From: Kitasatospora sp. A2-31
Lineage (GTDB): Bacteria > Actinomycetota > Actinomycetes > Streptomycetales > Streptomycetaceae
Direction: 5' to 3'
DNA: 64,000 bases
NCBI RefSeq assembly: GCF_022288725.1
Contig: NZ_JAKNTA010000010.1
Coordinates: 15,184 to 79,183, forward strand
The translations under genes and the position numbers were made by a program. Shown here piece by piece: positions 1 through 7,201 of the stretch. The notes under the pieces are model-generated. The model had not been told where the DNA came from. It did no database searches and saw only the letters and a list, made by a program, of their open reading frames with translations. Each line of letters starts with the position of its first letter. Position 1 is the first letter of the stretch.

Positions 1-87
1 GAAGCCGTTGTCGTACCGATCATGGTGGACATCGGTTCGAGTGCGGCCACACGGCTGAGTGATCTTTCCTCGGGGCGCGCATGAAGG

Positions 88-147
88 CAGGGCCTCCTGT
101 CCAGCTCGGGATTGTCGAAGTCCAAACGAGCTGGCCGGGAGGCCCTG
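88..147 (+). promoter_or_regulatory. Hairpin sequestering the IS-A transposase ribosome binding site
   Basis: Arms CAGGGCCTCC (88-97) and GGAGGCCCTG (138-147) pair perfectly over 10 bp. The right arm contains the GGAGG ribosome binding site and ends on the first base of the GTG start. A transcript entering from outside would fold this and hide the start, a known theme in IS translation control. The duplicate copy has the same sequence at 3469-3528, and IS-B has an equivalent hairpin. Confidence 0.6.
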
Positions 148-1055
148 TGTCGCAGTCTTGCGTTTCCATGCCCGTGTCGTCCAACTCGGTTACCCGGTCG
201 TGTGATTGTCTCGCTCACCGGTTCGGGAACGCGGGTGACCGGCCGGACCGTGCGCGCCGCTACGACTCGGACATGACGGACGCGGAGTGGGCTGTGGTGC
301 GGGACGCGATGCCGGTCCCGGCGTGGTTGGAGGGGCGGGGCGGGCAGCCGGAGGGGTACTGTCACCGGCAGCTGCTGGACGCGGTGCGCTACCTGGTCGA
401 CAACGGGATCAAGTGGCGGGCGATGCCGGCGGACTTCCCCGCGTGGGACCGGGTCTACGCCTTCTGTCGGCGGTGGCGTGCGCGGGGCCTGCTGGCCGAG
501 TTGCACGACCGACTGCGGGGCCTGGTCCGCGAGGACGCCGGCCGCGACCCGGAGCCGACCGCCGCGGTGGTCGACGCGCAGTCCCTGCGCGCGGCGGCCA
601 CGGTGCCGGCGTCCTCACGCGGATACGACGGCGCGAAGAAGGTCCCCGGTCGCAAGCGCCACGTCGTGGTCGACTGCCTCGGGCTGCTGCTGGCCGTGTT
701 GGTCACCGCCGCGAACGTGACGGACCGAGACGCCGCGATGCCGCTGCTGCAGCAGCTCCGGGCCCGCTACCGGAAGATCATCCTGGTGTGGGCCGACGGC
801 GGTTACGCGGGCCGCCTGGTCGCATGGGCGAAGCAGGCACTGCGGCTCACTCTGAAGATCGTCAAGCGGAACGACGACGTGTCCGGCTTCGTGGTGCTGC
901 CCAGGCGCTGGGTGGTGGAGAGAACGCTGAGCTGGCTGATGCGCTCGCGCCGGCTGGTGCGCGACTACGAGACGCTGCCCGCCGTCCACGAGCAGATGGT
1001 GCTGTGGTCGATGACGATGCTCATGACCCGCAGGCTGGCCCGGCGGCGAGCGTGA
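147..1055 (+). CDS. IS5-family transposase (IS-A copy 1)
   Basis: DDE transposase with an N-terminal DUF4096-type domain (MTDAEWAVVRDAMPVPAW) and a catalytic core: first Asp in VVDAQSLRAAA, second in LVWADGGYAG, Glu in RRWVVERTLSWL. GTG at 147 is chosen because it aligns with the IS-B start and has GGAGG 5 bp upstream; this gives about 302 aa. An in-frame ATG at 81 would add 22 residues encoded by the hairpin. The 3' end overlaps the convergent passenger gene by 35 bp. It is almost identical to the copy at 3528-4436, differing by a single silent base noted near 376/3757. Confidence 0.92.
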   Translation: MSQSCVSMPVSSNSVTRSCDCLAHRFGNAGDRPDRARRYDSDMTDAEWAVVRDAMPVPAWLEGRGGQPEGYCHRQLLDAVRYLVDNGIKWRAMPADFPAWDRVYAFCRRWRARGLLAELHDRLRGLVREDAGRDPEPTAAVVDAQSLRAAATVPASSRGYDGAKKVPGRKRHVVVDCLGLLLAVLVTAANVTDRDAAMPLLQQLRARYRKIILVWADGGYAGRLVAWAKQALRLTLKIVKRNDDVSGFVVLPRRWVVERTLSWLMRSRRLVRDYETLPAVHEQMVLWSMTMLMTRRLARRRA

Positions 1056-1584
1056 ACCGGCCCGGGGACGGCTCGTCGGCCCAGCCCCGGTCCGCCAGCC
1101 GCTTCATCTTCGACCGCACGCCCTCCACGCTCGCCGGGACCGCCGCCAGCCCCAAGGCGGCGGTGATCTCCTGGCACGTCATCACGTCTTCCCCGTCCGC
1201 GCGGCGTTCGGCCAGCAGGGACAAGATCTGCTGGTAGTCCGCGGCCAGCGCGTCCGTCGACAGCACGGGCCGCCACACCGGCACGATCGAACCCGAGCGA
1301 GCCGCTCGCGGCGTCGGCACCTCGGCGGGCGCGTCCGGGACGATCACCGGCTCCGGCGCCAAGGGCTCCCTGACCGGTTCCGGACCGGCCGCCGGGCCGG
1401 CTTCCCGGGGCTGCGGCGCGGCCAGGACTTCGCCGACCCGCTGACGCGCGATCAGCCACTCCTGCCAGTCCGTCTCCGCCTCCGCGAGCGCGGCCAGCAC
1501 CCGATCCGCCTCCTCCCGGAGCCCCTCCACACGCTCTCGCGCGGCCAGCTCCCGCTCTTCCAGCAGACCCACGACCGACGCCAT
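1021..1584 (-). CDS. IS-A passenger: coiled-coil plus winged-helix protein, unknown function
   Basis: 187 aa. The N-terminus (MASVVGLLEEREL, then Glu/Arg/Ala-rich heptads to about residue 45) looks like a coiled coil. A Pro/Glu-rich linker follows, and the last 70 residues (EITAALGL...GVRSKMKRLADRGWADE) read like a winged helix-turn-helix. It is convergent with the transposase, overlapping it by 35 bp, and lies wholly inside the element. A diverged homologue sits at the same place in IS-B, so this is a conserved passenger rather than a chance reading frame. Function is unknown; a DNA-binding accessory or regulator of transposition is inference. Confidence 0.7.
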   Translation of the reverse strand: MASVVGLLEERELAARERVEGLREEADRVLAALAEAETDWQEWLIARQRVGEVLAAPQPREAGPAAGPEPVREPLAPEPVIVPDAPAEVPTPRAARSGSIVPVWRPVLSTDALAADYQQILSLLAERRADGEDVMTCQEITAALGLAAVPASVEGVRSKMKRLADRGWADEPSPGRFTLAAGPACGS

Positions 1585-1697
1585 CCCGGCACCTCCACCG
1601 ACGAGACAACCCGACCACCCGAGCCTGCCTCGCCAACACCGGCGTCATGCCTGAGCTGCGGAAACACGCCGATCAAGTTCGGTACAACAACGGCTTC

Positions 1698-1788
1698 TGA
1701 ACACAGCGGATCCAGCCTGCCTACCCGGCGACGACCACATGCCTGAACAGCGAAGACTTGAAGCTACGTCCGCTTTGGGAATCGCTTC
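1698..1788 (+). mobile_element. Right-end fragment of an IS-B element interrupted by IS-A
   Basis: These 91 bp (TGA target plus 88 bp) are the same as 5034-5124, where they continue directly from an IS-B passenger gene. They therefore represent the distal tip of the IS-B copy that received IS-A copy 1. The fragment ends in the IS-B right inverted repeat (1769-1788) and is followed by TTA. Confidence 0.85.
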
Positions 1789-1811
1789 TTAGAAGCGATT
1801 CCCAAAGCGGA
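1769..1811. repeat. Abutting IS-B right and left termini around TTA
   Basis: The right repeat ending at 1788 and the left repeat starting at 1792 are 20-bp reverse complements (GAAGCGATTCCCAAAGCGGA and its complement) separated only by TTA (1789-1791). TTA also follows the last IS-B end at 5125-5127. This fits a 3-bp TNA target shared by two head-to-tail elements. Such closely paired ends resemble the joined-end junctions that can be reactive in IS families; activity here is not shown. Confidence 0.85.
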
Positions 1812-1887
1812 TGACACGCCTGCTGATCGAACTGTCGCGCGTGTCGACCTCGTTCGGGTGATCGGGCGCTGATTGAGACATAGGGAA

Positions 1888-1941
1888 AGGGCCTCCTGCA
1901 CAGCTCGGTGATGTCTAGTCAACTGAGCATCAGGAGGCCCT
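1888..1941 (+). promoter_or_regulatory. Hairpin sequestering the IS-B transposase ribosome binding site
   Basis: Perfect 11-bp arms AGGGCCTCCTG (1888-1898) and CAGGAGGCCCT (1931-1941). The right arm contains the AGGAGG ribosome binding site, and the GTG start begins 1 bp after it. The placement matches the IS-A hairpin although the two elements are otherwise diverged, which suggests selection. Confidence 0.6.
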
Positions 1942-1942
1942 G

Positions 1943-2893
1943 GTGTCCCACTGTGGCGTGCCCGCCCCGTCCGCGTCTACCTTCGGCGTGTCGCCGTGCG
2001 ACTGCCTCGCCCACCAGTTCGGCAACGCCGCCGACCATCCGGACCGCACCCGCCGCTACCCCTCCGACCTGACCGACGCAGAATGGGCCCTGGTCCGGCC
2101 GCTGCTGCCGGTCCCGGCCTGGATGAACGGACGCGGCGGGCGCCCGGAAGGGTACTGCCACCGTCAAATGATCGACGCCGTGCGCTACCTGGTGGCCGAG
2201 GGCGTGCGCTGGGCGAGCCTGCCGGCCGACTTCCCCAGGTGGCGGGCCGCGTACCGGTTCTTCCGCCGCTGGCGCGACAACGACCTGATCAAGGAACTGT
2301 ACGGCCGGCTGCGCGCCCGCCTGCGCGAGCTGGCCGGCAGGAAGGACGAGCCCACCGCCGCAATCATCGACTCCCAGTCGGTGAAGGGCGACGCCACCGT
2401 TCCCACCGCCTCCCGCGGCTACGACGCCGGAAAGAGAATCAACGGCCGCAAACGACACATCGCCGTCGACACTCTCGGCCTGCTGCTGGTCGTGATCGTC
2501 ACCGCGGCCTCGGTCAGCGACCGCGACGCCGGCCGCGACCTGCTGGAGCGCGTGCGCGCCCGGCATCGCGCCATCACCCTGGTCTGGGCCGACGGCGGCT
2601 ACACCGGCTGGCTCGTCGACTTTGCCCGCGCCGTCCTCTCCCTCGCCCTGACCATCGTCAAGCGCCCCGACGACGCATCCGGGTTCACCGTGCTGCCGCG
2701 CCGCTGGGTGGTCGAACGCAGCTTCTCTCACCTGATCCGGGCCCGACGTCTGGCCCGGGACTACGAGACCCGCACCGACAGCGCCGAAGCCATGCTCTGG
2801 TGGGCGGCGAGCATCCCCGCCACCCGGCGACTGGCCCGCCGGGGTGCCCCCGCTGCCCGCCGCCTCAGCCGGCCCGCCCCGGCCGCGGCTTGA
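1943..2893 (+). CDS. IS5-family transposase (IS-B)
   Basis: 316-aa DDE transposase related to the IS-A enzyme. N-terminal LTDAEWALVRPLLPVPAW; catalytic Asp in IIDSQSVKG, Asp in LVWADGGYTG, Glu in RRWVVERSFSHL. The GTG start has AGGAGG 5 bp upstream inside a hairpin. The end overlaps the convergent passenger gene by 29 bp. The reading frame is intact, so it could serve IS-B ends in trans even though this copy is interrupted by IS-A. Confidence 0.92.
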   Translation: MSHCGVPAPSASTFGVSPCDCLAHQFGNAADHPDRTRRYPSDLTDAEWALVRPLLPVPAWMNGRGGRPEGYCHRQMIDAVRYLVAEGVRWASLPADFPRWRAAYRFFRRWRDNDLIKELYGRLRARLRELAGRKDEPTAAIIDSQSVKGDATVPTASRGYDAGKRINGRKRHIAVDTLGLLLVVIVTAASVSDRDAGRDLLERVRARHRAITLVWADGGYTGWLVDFARAVLSLALTIVKRPDDASGFTVLPRRWVVERSFSHLIRARRLARDYETRTDSAEAMLWWAASIPATRRLARRGAPAARRLSRPAPAAA

Positions 2894-3353
2894 ACAACCC
2901 CGGCCCGTCCTCGCACAACCACCCGCGCTCCACCAGCCGCTTGGCACGGAACCGAGCGGCCTGTTCGCGCGCGTCACTGGCCTGCCAGCCCAGATGATCG
3001 CGCATCTGCCGGGCCCGCACGCCGCCCCCGCCACCGGCTGCGTCGTCCTGGACCAGTGCCACGATCGCCGCGCAGTCACCCGGCAGCACCGCAAGATCCA
3101 ACCCCTGACGCCACGGCGGGATTTCGACCCTGGCCGCAACACCACCCGCAGCCCCCGCCACCGCGGTGTCCGGCACGCCCGACGCGGCGGCCAGGGCATC
3201 GACGACCTCCTCGCGGGCGACGGCCGCGCGCCGCACGGCCTCCTCTGCCTCCAGCACCGCCGCCCGGACCCGCTCCAGCTCGGCGCGCAACTCCTCCACT
3301 CGGGCCAGCGCGGCCCGTTCGCGTTCCTCCAGCAGCCCCAGCACCGACGGCAT
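2865..3353 (-). CDS. IS-B passenger: coiled-coil plus winged-helix protein, unknown function
   Basis: About 162 aa from MPSVLGLLEERERAAL. The first 55 residues form a Glu/Arg/Ala-rich coiled coil, and the C-terminal half has a winged-helix pattern (RQMRDHLGW...RFRAKRLVERGWLCEDGPG). It parallels the IS-A passenger in order and orientation but is clearly diverged. ATG 3353 is favoured because it matches the IS-A passenger start; an upstream ATG at 3368 is possible. An identical copy lies at 5008-4520. Function unknown. Confidence 0.68.
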   Translation of the reverse strand: MPSVLGLLEERERAALARVEELRAELERVRAAVLEAEEAVRRAAVAREEVVDALAAASGVPDTAVAGAAGGVAARVEIPPWRQGLDLAVLPGDCAAIVALVQDDAAGGGGGVRARQMRDHLGWQASDAREQAARFRAKRLVERGWLCEDGPGLFKPRPGRAG

Positions 3354-3527
3354 CCGCCACCTCCGCACACAGCGAGCGTGAGAAGCCGTTGTCGTACCGA
3401 TCATGGTGGACATCGGTTCGAGTGCGGCCACACGGCTGAGTGATCTTTCCTCGGGGCGCGCATGAAGGCAGGGCCTCCTGTCCAGCTCGGGATTGTCGAA
3501 GTCCAAACGAGCTGGCCGGGAGGCCCT

Positions 3528-4436
3528 GTGTCGCAGTCTTGCGTTTCCATGCCCGTGTCGTCCAACTCGGTTACCCGGTCGTGTGATTGTCTCGCTCACC
3601 GGTTCGGGAACGCGGGTGACCGGCCGGACCGTGCGCGCCGCTACGACTCGGACATGACGGACGCGGAGTGGGCTGTGGTGCGGGACGCGATGCCGGTCCC
3701 GGCGTGGTTGGAGGGGCGGGGCGGGCAGCCGGAGGGTTACTGTCACCGGCAGCTGCTGGACGCGGTGCGCTACCTGGTCGACAACGGGATCAAGTGGCGG
3801 GCGATGCCGGCGGACTTCCCCGCGTGGGACCGGGTCTACGCCTTCTGTCGGCGGTGGCGTGCGCGGGGCCTGCTGGCCGAGTTGCACGACCGACTGCGGG
3901 GCCTGGTCCGCGAGGACGCCGGCCGCGACCCGGAGCCGACCGCCGCGGTGGTCGACGCGCAGTCCCTGCGCGCGGCGGCCACGGTGCCGGCGTCCTCACG
4001 CGGATACGACGGCGCGAAGAAGGTCCCCGGTCGCAAGCGCCACGTCGTGGTCGACTGCCTCGGGCTGCTGCTGGCCGTGTTGGTCACCGCCGCGAACGTG
4101 ACGGACCGAGACGCCGCGATGCCGCTGCTGCAGCAGCTCCGGGCCCGCTACCGGAAGATCATCCTGGTGTGGGCCGACGGCGGTTACGCGGGCCGCCTGG
4201 TCGCATGGGCGAAGCAGGCACTGCGGCTCACTCTGAAGATCGTCAAGCGGAACGACGACGTGTCCGGCTTCGTGGTGCTGCCCAGGCGCTGGGTGGTGGA
4301 GAGAACGCTGAGCTGGCTGATGCGCTCGCGCCGGCTGGTGCGCGACTACGAGACGCTGCCCGCCGTCCACGAGCAGATGGTGCTGTGGTCGATGACGATG
4401 CTCATGACCCGCAGGCTGGCCCGGCGGCGAGCGTGA
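3528..4436 (+). CDS. IS5-family transposase (IS-A copy 2)
   Basis: Same protein as the 147-1055 gene, with all DDE motifs intact (VVDAQSLR, WADGGYAG, WVVERTLSW). GTG start by comparison with IS-B; the hairpin and ribosome binding site upstream are preserved at 3469-3528. The element has lost its right end, but the enzyme should still act on copy 1. Confidence 0.9.
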   Translation: MSQSCVSMPVSSNSVTRSCDCLAHRFGNAGDRPDRARRYDSDMTDAEWAVVRDAMPVPAWLEGRGGQPEGYCHRQLLDAVRYLVDNGIKWRAMPADFPAWDRVYAFCRRWRARGLLAELHDRLRGLVREDAGRDPEPTAAVVDAQSLRAAATVPASSRGYDGAKKVPGRKRHVVVDCLGLLLAVLVTAANVTDRDAAMPLLQQLRARYRKIILVWADGGYAGRLVAWAKQALRLTLKIVKRNDDVSGFVVLPRRWVVERTLSWLMRSRRLVRDYETLPAVHEQMVLWSMTMLMTRRLARRRA

Positions 4437-4517
4437 ACCGGCCCGGGGACGGCTCGTCGGCCCAGCCCCGGTCCGCCAGCCGCTTCATCTTCGACCGCAC
4501 GCCCTCCACGCTCGCCG
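4402..4517 (-). pseudogene. 3' remnant of the IS-A passenger gene
   Basis: Only the last 38 or so codons (VEGVRSKMKRLADRGWADE to the stop at 4402) survive. Upstream of 4518 the sequence is IS-B passenger DNA in another frame. This remnant marks the recombination that produced the chimeric element. Confidence 0.75.
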
Positions 4518-5124
4518 CCTCAGCCGGCCCGCCCCGGCCGCGGCTTGAACAACCCCGGCCCGTCCTCGCACAACCACCCGCGCTCCACCAGCCGCTTGGC
4601 ACGGAACCGAGCGGCCTGTTCGCGCGCGTCACTGGCCTGCCAGCCCAGATGATCGCGCATCTGCCGGGCCCGCACGCCGCCCCCGCCACCGGCTGCGTCG
4701 TCCTGGACCAGTGCCACGATCGCCGCGCAGTCACCCGGCAGCACCGCAAGATCCAACCCCTGACGCCACGGCGGGATTTCGACCCTGGCCGCAACACCAC
4801 CCGCAGCCCCCGCCACCGCGGTGTCCGGCACGCCCGACGCGGCGGCCAGGGCATCGACGACCTCCTCGCGGGCGACGGCCGCGCGCCGCACGGCCTCCTC
4901 TGCCTCCAGCACCGCCGCCCGGACCCGCTCCAGCTCGGCGCGCAACTCCTCCACTCGGGCCAGCGCGGCCCGTTCGCGTTCCTCCAGCAGCCCCAGCACC
5001 GACGGCATCCGCCACCTCCGCACACAGCGAGCGTGAACACAGCGGATCCAGCCTGCCTACCCGGCGACGACCACATGCCTGAACAGCGAAGACTTGAAGC
5101 TACGTCCGCTTTGGGAATCGCTTC
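4513..5124 (+). mobile_element. IS-B right-hand part with an empty TGA target
   Basis: From 4518 the sequence equals 2863-3381, then runs without interruption through TGA (5034-5036) into the 88-bp tip and right inverted repeat ending at 5124, followed by TTA and non-IS DNA. This is the un-inserted form of the site that carries IS-A elsewhere in the block. The fragment lacks an IS-B left end and transposase. Confidence 0.88.
4520..5008 (-). CDS. IS-B passenger protein, second copy
   Basis: Identical in sequence to the 3353-2865 gene and complete from MPSVLGLLEERE to the stop at 4520. The recombination junction lies a few bases beyond the stop codon, so the gene was retained intact while the IS-B transposase was lost from this copy. 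Confidence 0.65.
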   Translation of the reverse strand: MPSVLGLLEERERAALARVEELRAELERVRAAVLEAEEAVRRAAVAREEVVDALAAASGVPDTAVAGAAGGVAARVEIPPWRQGLDLAVLPGDCAAIVALVQDDAAGGGGGVRARQMRDHLGWQASDAREQAARFRAKRLVERGWLCEDGPGLFKPRPGRAG

Positions 5125-5276
5125 TTAAGCCAGGTGGGCCCGGATTAGGCCGGTAGTGGCTAGGTAAATGACTTCGACATTCTCCGCACCGGTGGTCCAG
5201 TTGTGCCAGACGCCGGTGGCGAGGGCGAGGGTTCGGGACAGCGGAGTGGGAGGCAGAGCGGCGGTCGGCCAACCGG

Positions 5277-5425
5277 CGGCTGTCCCCCGCGGGTGCGGGA
5301 GGACCCTCCCCTTGCAGGGCGTCGTCGGATCCACCGCGGCTGACCCCCGCGGGTGCGGGGAGGACCCGATCGGCACGTCCGTGACCACCTACCCCGCGGC
5401 TGTCCCCCGCGGGCGCGGTCAGCCG
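5277..5425 (-). CRISPR. Degenerate CRISPR mini-array, type I-E-like repeat, no cas genes
   Basis: Three repeat units at 5277-5304, 5337-5365 and 5397-5425 are separated by 32-nt (5305-5336) and 31-nt (5366-5396) unique spacers. The middle unit is the cleanest; on the minus strand it begins GTCCTCCCCGCACCC and ends GTCAGCCG, closely following the E. coli type I-E layout (GTCCCCGC...GCGGGG...ACCG). The first unit lacks one G and the third is degenerate at one end. No cas gene is in the window, so this is probably an orphan or relic array next to the IS block. Strand is given by matching the I-E repeat orientation. Confidence 0.7.
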
Positions 5426-5595
5426 CCGGGGAAGGAACACCCGAAGGGCCCCGCTTCGAGGTCGGCTGAGGCGAGCCGCTCATCGGCGGCCATAGCCCTG
5501 ATGGCAGTGCGGACACCGAGGTCGACCGCATGCGAGGCGGCGATCTCACGGCCGTCGGCGTAGGCTCGCAGGCGCGCGACTCTTCGGGACCTGGC
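5419..5595 (-). pseudogene. Coding fragment of unknown gene, 5' end missing
   Basis: The minus-strand frame ending at 5419 (VARLRAYADGREIAAS, VRTAIRAMAADERLA) has the strong G/C third-position bias of real genes here and a sensible amino-acid mix, but I find no credible start or ribosome binding site. Its stop lies in the third CRISPR repeat. I do not recognise the family. Boundaries at the 5' side are approximate. Confidence 0.3.
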
Positions 5596-5724
5596 CGCAG
5601 TCGGCCCGGGTCGGAGTCCGCATGGGCCGCCATGCGCCTGGCAGGTCGTCAAGGTAGCGCAGCGGCACGCTACGAAGGGCCGTAGGTCACGGCCGCCGGC
5701 GCCGCAGGCTGGTACGTGTACGGC

Positions 5725-6285
5725 ATGACCATTCTCCGCTGCTCCAGGCGCCGCATCGCGCCCTTCCTGTTGGCCGTGGCCGCGGTCCCGCTGCTCGCCG
5801 GAGCCTCGGCTCCTGTCGGCACGGCCGAGGCCACGACCGACGCCACCTGTGTGCTGAACGGCCACGGCGTCTTCGCCACCGCCGTCGCCCCGGGAGGTGT
5901 CGACGTCCCCGTGCCCGACACGCTCGCCATGACCGGCACCCTGTCGTGCGTGGACGCCGCCGGAGCGCCCCTGGCGACCGGAACCTTCGAACGGACCGTC
6001 GCCATGCCGGCCACCGAGTGCACCGGGGACGAACACGGGGACACCGCGACCACGACCGTCCACTGGGCCGACCAGACCGCCTCCACCTTCAGGTTCGACA
6101 GGATCGACGTGGTGAAGGTGAACGGCACCGCCTCGCTGGTCATCACCGGTGCCGTCACCGCCGACAGCGCGCGCTTCGCCGACGACACCATCAACGCGGT
6201 GGGCACCAGTACCGGCACCGGATGCGGCACCCCGGTCGGCGAGAGCGCCGTCGACTCGACCGTCGTGCTCCGCCTCACTCACTGA
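5725..6285 (+). CDS. Secreted hypothetical protein
   Basis: About 186 aa from MTILRCSRRRIAPF; a Met three codons earlier (5716) is an alternative. A basic start, a hydrophobic stretch (FLLAVAAVPLLAGASA) and a likely cleavage near GTAEA give a Sec signal peptide. The mature part is Thr/Val/Ala-rich with four Cys (TCVLNG, LSCVDA, TECTGD, TGCGTP), suggesting two disulfides and a beta-rich fold. No family is recognised. Confidence 0.7.
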   Translation: MTILRCSRRRIAPFLLAVAAVPLLAGASAPVGTAEATTDATCVLNGHGVFATAVAPGGVDVPVPDTLAMTGTLSCVDAAGAPLATGTFERTVAMPATECTGDEHGDTATTTVHWADQTASTFRFDRIDVVKVNGTASLVITGAVTADSARFADDTINAVGTSTGTGCGTPVGESAVDSTVVLRLTH

Positions 6286-6332
6286 ACCTCCCAGCCGCCG
6301 GTAGCCACCCCTCACGCGAAGGAAGACCCGAC

Positions 6333-6865
6333 ATGCCCCTGCCCCGGACTGAGCCGCGGACGGCCTCGACCCGCCACGGATCCCCGAAGTCCCGCGTTTA
6401 CGCGATGCTGGACACGGACGGAGACGGCGTGGCCTCCCGCCACGACTACTTCGTCCGGATCGACCGGGTCCAGCGGGCAACCGGTCGCGGCGACGACGAC
6501 CCCCTGGTCATCGCCGCCCGGGCCACGGGCGAACGGCCTGGGCCGCGATGGACTCCAACGGCGACGGCGTGATGACCTACGACGAGTACGCCGCCTGGGT
6601 GGACGCCGAGAAGTTCGACACCGTCTGCCAGTACGCCCTGGGCGCACTGTTCGACCTCGCCGACGCCGACCGGGACGGGGCCCTGGACCGGACGCAGTTC
6701 ACGCTGCTGCGCCAGGCACTGGGCAACCGGGCCGACAACGCCGACGCGGCCTTCGACGCCCTGGACGACGACCGTGACGGGCGCGTCGGCCGTGCCCAGT
6801 ACCTGGCCACGATCCGCGCCTACGTCACGGGCGAGGGCTCCCCCATGGGGGATGCCCTGTACTGA
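6333..6865 (+). pseudogene. EF-hand calcium-binding protein, frameshifted
   Basis: Two frames together make one EF-hand protein of about 177 aa. The first (from ATG 6333) gives a loop DTDGDGVASRHDY; the second gives SNGDGVMTYDEY, DADRDGALDRTQF and DDDRDGRVGRAQY. This is the four-loop layout of sarcoplasmic-type/calerythrin-like bacterial proteins. The frames join if one G is restored at about 6536/6537 (GERAWAAMDSNGDG). As written, translation from 6333 stops at 6572, and only the second half could be made separately (from 6548). Real decay or a sequencing error are both possible. Confidence 0.75.
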
Positions 6866-7201
6866 TCGCCTCGACCACGCGCGACCAGGGTCACACGGAA
6901 GCACTCCGCACGAGGCGGGCTCTCACTGATTCGGTGCGGAGCGGAGGTTGTCGAGGAGGAGCGTTGGCCGACGCGGTGCGTCGCCGTGTGAGCGGTCCTC
7001 TTCGGTCACCGCGAGGCGGATGCCGAGCTATAGTCACGAGGTCGCGAAAAACGGTGTTCCGCGGTCCACCCGCCGGACATCGCTCGTACATCGATGCAGA
7101 TGGTTCTGATCGGTGAGCGTCTCCTTGCCGAGATCGGGCACCCTGTCCGCTTTTGGCGCTGACCATCGCCGGCGCGTGTCGGCGCAACCAGGGAGCGCAG
7201 C
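6866..7201. other. Intergenic region, no gene recognised
   Basis: 336 bp between the EF-hand pseudogene and the FAD monooxygenase. Short frames here lack a ribosome binding site or protein-like composition. The sequence CTATAGTCACGAG near 7035 resembles a -10 region, but no convincing -35 accompanies it. Confidence 0.4.

Larger units (their letters stand above)
1..1697 (+). mobile_element. IS-A copy 1: complete IS5-family insertion sequence
   Basis: The terminal inverted repeats are visible: GAAGCCGTTGTCGTACCGA at 1-19 and its near-perfect reverse complement ending at 1697. The element encodes a DDE transposase (147-1055) and a convergent passenger gene (1584-1021). It is followed by TGA (1698-1700), and the second copy at 3382 is preceded by TGA (3379-3381), so TGA is the probable 3-bp TNA target duplication of IS5-family elements. 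The sequence on both sides is IS-B, so this copy lies inside an IS-B element. The window starts exactly at the left tip, so its upstream flank is not seen. Confidence 0.9.
1792..3381 (+). mobile_element. IS-B, left and central part, interrupted by IS-A copy 2
   Basis: IS5-family element starting with the 20-bp left repeat at 1792. It contains a transposase (1943-2893) and a convergent passenger gene (3353-2865). At TGA 3379-3381 it is cut by IS-A copy 2. The uninterrupted sequence across this point is preserved at 5021-5060, which shows the missing distal 88 bp. The reconstructed intact element would be about 1678 bp. Confidence 0.88.
3382..4517 (+). mobile_element. IS-A copy 2, truncated at its right side
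   Basis: Identical to 1-1136 (offset 3381) apart from a silent base. It starts with the IS-A left repeat directly after TGA. At 4513-4517 it switches to IS-B sequence through the shared pentamer CGCCG. About 560 bp, including most of the passenger gene and the right inverted repeat, are missing, so this copy cannot transpose on its own ends. Confidence 0.9.

Noticed and set aside
81..146. ATG 81 as the IS-A transposase start
   Set aside because: It would translate the hairpin; GTG 147 aligns with IS-B and has a correctly spaced ribosome binding site.
5057..5440. Minus-strand frames with PAPAG-SRG / HPRG-type repeats
   Set aside because: The repeats coincide exactly with the CRISPR repeat units; this kind of pseudo-protein arises from translating an array.
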